A stretch of 6,361 nt of DNA from JBEKHI01 sp050012355. Lineage in GTDB: Bacteria; Actinomycetota; Actinomycetes; Streptosporangiales; Streptosporangiaceae. Below, piece by piece: positions 4,926 to 6,361 of this stretch. A model generated the notes under the pieces. It saw nothing but the letters and a program-made list of their open reading frames with translations, was not told the origin of the DNA and made no database searches. Position numbers and translations under genes: made by a program. The DNA lies in assembly GCA_050012355.1 (NCBI GenBank), contig JBEKHI010000456.1, positions 1 to 6,361 of the forward strand, in the 5' to 3' direction. The stretch's first letter is position 1. Every line of letters starts with the position of its first letter.

Positions 4926-6361
4926 TTAACGCACGAATAGCTGGTTCGCGGCGTGTTGCGCCAGGTCAAGGACTGGTGCGGGGACAATACCGAGCACCAG
5001 GGTAGCGACGACGCCGAAGCCTACCGCGGTGCTGGTGAACACCGACGGGACCACGATCTCAGGGCCGTCTTCCACCGGGTCGCTGAAGAACATCAGCACG
5101 ATAACCCGGACGTAGAAGAAGCCCGCGATCGCCGACGCCAGCACACCGACGATCACCAGCGGCAGGGCACCGCCCGCGATAGCCGCCTCGAACACCGCGA
5201 ACTTACCGGTGAAACCGCTGGTCAGCGGGATACCCGCGAAGGCGAGCAGGAAGAATGCGAAGATCCCGGCCACCAGCGGCGACCGCTTGCCGAGCCCGGC
5301 CCAGCGGGACAGGTGGCCAGCCTCGCCACCAGGGTCGCGGACCATCGTGATCACCGCGAACGCCCCGACGGTGGTCAGGCCGTAAGCCGCCAGGTAGAAC
5401 AGCGCGCCAGACAGCCCGGTGGTGGACACCGCGATGACGGCGGTGAGGATGAATCCGGCGTGGGCGATCGAGGAATAGGCGAGCAGCCGCTTGACGTCGG
5501 TCTGGGTGACCGCGACCACCGCGCCGACGATCATGGTCAGGATCGCCACTCCCCACATCACCGGGCGCCAGTCCCAGTTCAGGTTCCCGAACGCCACGTA
5601 GAACACGCGCAGCACGGCGCCGAACGCGGAGACCACGACGCAGGAGGCCATCAGCGCCGTCACCGGGGTCGGGGCGCCCTGGTAGACGTCCGGCTTCCAG
5701 GAATGGAACGGCGCGGCACCGATCTTGAACAGCAGCCCGACACTGGTCAGCGCCAGCCCGGCGAACAGCAGGGTGTCATCGCTGGTGTTCGTCGAGACCG
5801 CGGAGGCGATGGAGGACAGCGACACCGAGCCCGAGTACCCGTACAGCATCGCGACGCCGAAAAGGAAGAAGGCCGAGGAGAACGCCCCGAGCAGGAAGTA
5901 CTTCATCGCGGCCTCGTGCGACAGCAGCCGCCGGCGACGGGCCAGCCCGCACAGCAGGTACAGCGGCAGCGACAGCACCTCGAGCGCGACGAACATGGTC
6001 AAGAAGTCATTAGACGCCGGGAACAGAAGCATGCCGCCAACCGACAGCATGGTCAGCGGGTACACCTCGGTGTGGGTGAGCCCGGCGATCAGGCCCTCCC
6101 GCTCCTCGGCCGACCCCGGCAGCGCGGCCGCCTGCCCGGCGAACGCGTACGAGTCGGCCATCAGCATGACCGACACGAACGCCAGCACCAGGATCGTCCC
6201 CTGGATGAACAGCGTCGGCCGGTCCACCGCGACCGCTCCCATCGCCGCCGCGTGGCCCGCCCGGCCGCCGGAGAAAATCGACGAGGACGTAGCCACGATG
6301 CAGGTCAAGACGAACGCGGCGAGCAGCGCTAGCAGCGCCACCCACAGCTGCACCAGGCGCC
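4926..6361 (-). CDS. nuoN: NADH-quinone oxidoreductase subunit N (complex I), N-terminus outside the window
   Basis: A membrane-arm, antiporter-like subunit of complex I that helps couple quinone reduction to proton pumping. The frame stays open to the window edge. The GTG at 6353 is probably internal, because the codons before it read (G)RL and fit the usual sequence just before the second membrane helix; one N-terminal helix is expected outside. Counting from GTG 6353, key residues are Glu125 in FVALEVLSLPLYL, Lys151 in HEAAMKYFLLGAFSSAF, Lys210 and His217 in LLFKIGAAPFHSWKPDVYQG, Lys289 in DVKRLLAYSSIAHAG, and Lys384 in PLTSGFTGKF. These correspond to the conserved proton-channel Glu, Lys and His residues of bacterial NuoN. 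A hydrophilic stretch at about 73-95 (AGQAAALPGSAEEREGL) lengthens a loop compared with E. coli, as in other actinobacterial NuoN. It is normally the last gene of the nuoA-N operon, in line with the unrelated-family gene that follows. Confidence 0.96.
   Translation of the reverse strand, partial: RLVQLWVALLALLAAFVLTCIVATSSSIFSGGRAGHAAAMGAVAVDRPTLFIQGTILVLAFVSVMLMADSYAFAGQAAALPGSAEEREGLIAGLTHTEVYPLTMLSVGGMLLFPASNDFLTMFVALEVLSLPLYLLCGLARRRRLLSHEAAMKYFLLGAFSSAFFLFGVAMLYGYSGSVSLSSIASAVSTNTSDDTLLFAGLALTSVGLLFKIGAAPFHSWKPDVYQGAPTPVTALMASCVVVSAFGAVLRVFYVAFGNLNWDWRPVMWGVAILTMIVGAVVAVTQTDVKRLLAYSSIAHAGFILTAVIAVSTTGLSGALFYLAAYGLTTVGAFAVITMVRDPGGEAGHLSRWAGLGKRSPLVAGIFAFFLLAFAGIPLTSGFTGKFAVFEAAIAGGALPLVIVGVLASAIAGFFYVRVIVLMFFSDPVEDGPEIVVPSVFTSTAVGFGVVATLVLGIVPAPVLDLAQHAANQLFVR

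Noticed and set aside
4953..6332. A 459-codon open frame on the + strand opposite nuoN
   Set aside because: Its translation is dominated by Arg, Gly, Gln, His, Asp and Glu with no fold or family pattern, the usual antisense shadow of a high-GC membrane-protein gene; nuoN on the other strand is certain.

Overview
The window looks like chromosomal DNA from a high-GC actinomycete. The evidence is the strong G/C third-position bias, the GTG starts, and an nuoN gene followed on the same strand by a long-chain polyprenyl diphosphate synthase, an order typical of actinomycete complex I (nuo) loci. The genus cannot be fixed from the sequence alone.

Layout from left to right. (1) Positions 2-1336 (+) hold the 3' part of a gene for a right-handed beta-helix protein of the pectate-lyase-superfamily type. 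It ends at a textbook intrinsic terminator with a 16-bp perfect stem (1362-1406). (2) Positions 1465-2109 (-) encode a small multi-pass membrane protein of unknown function. (3) It diverges from a PadR-family repressor (2204-2728, +), which is followed 14-29 bases later by a LysE/RhtB-type exporter (2758-3393, +). The 94-base divergent region carries two face-to-face sigma70-like promoters whose -35 boxes overlap the same 10-bp palindrome (2170-2179). The padR transcript appears to be leaderless. (4) Positions 3394-3835 are non-coding. They hold a 297-bp imperfect palindrome with 22-bp terminal inverted repeats (3455-3751) and three tandem 20/22-bp repeats (3766-3829). (5) Positions 3836-4831 (-) encode a polyprenyl diphosphate synthase with both DDxxD motifs. 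(6) Positions 4926-6361 (-) encode NuoN, with its N-terminus outside the window.

How the parts fit together. NuoN is a proton-pumping subunit of complex I, and the prenyl synthase probably makes the menaquinone side chain used by that complex, so the right third is a respiratory unit read leftward. The middle third looks like a self-contained regulated export cassette: a PadR repressor, a LysE-type exporter and a divergent membrane protein, probably controlled by PadR at one shared operator. The left gene is unrelated and may belong to a surface, secreted or phage-tail-like protein.

No clearly new multi-gene system is visible. The two items most worth following up are the palindromic non-coding element at 3455-3751, which may be a non-autonomous mobile element or a structured RNA, and the divergent PadR control region with its unassigned membrane protein.
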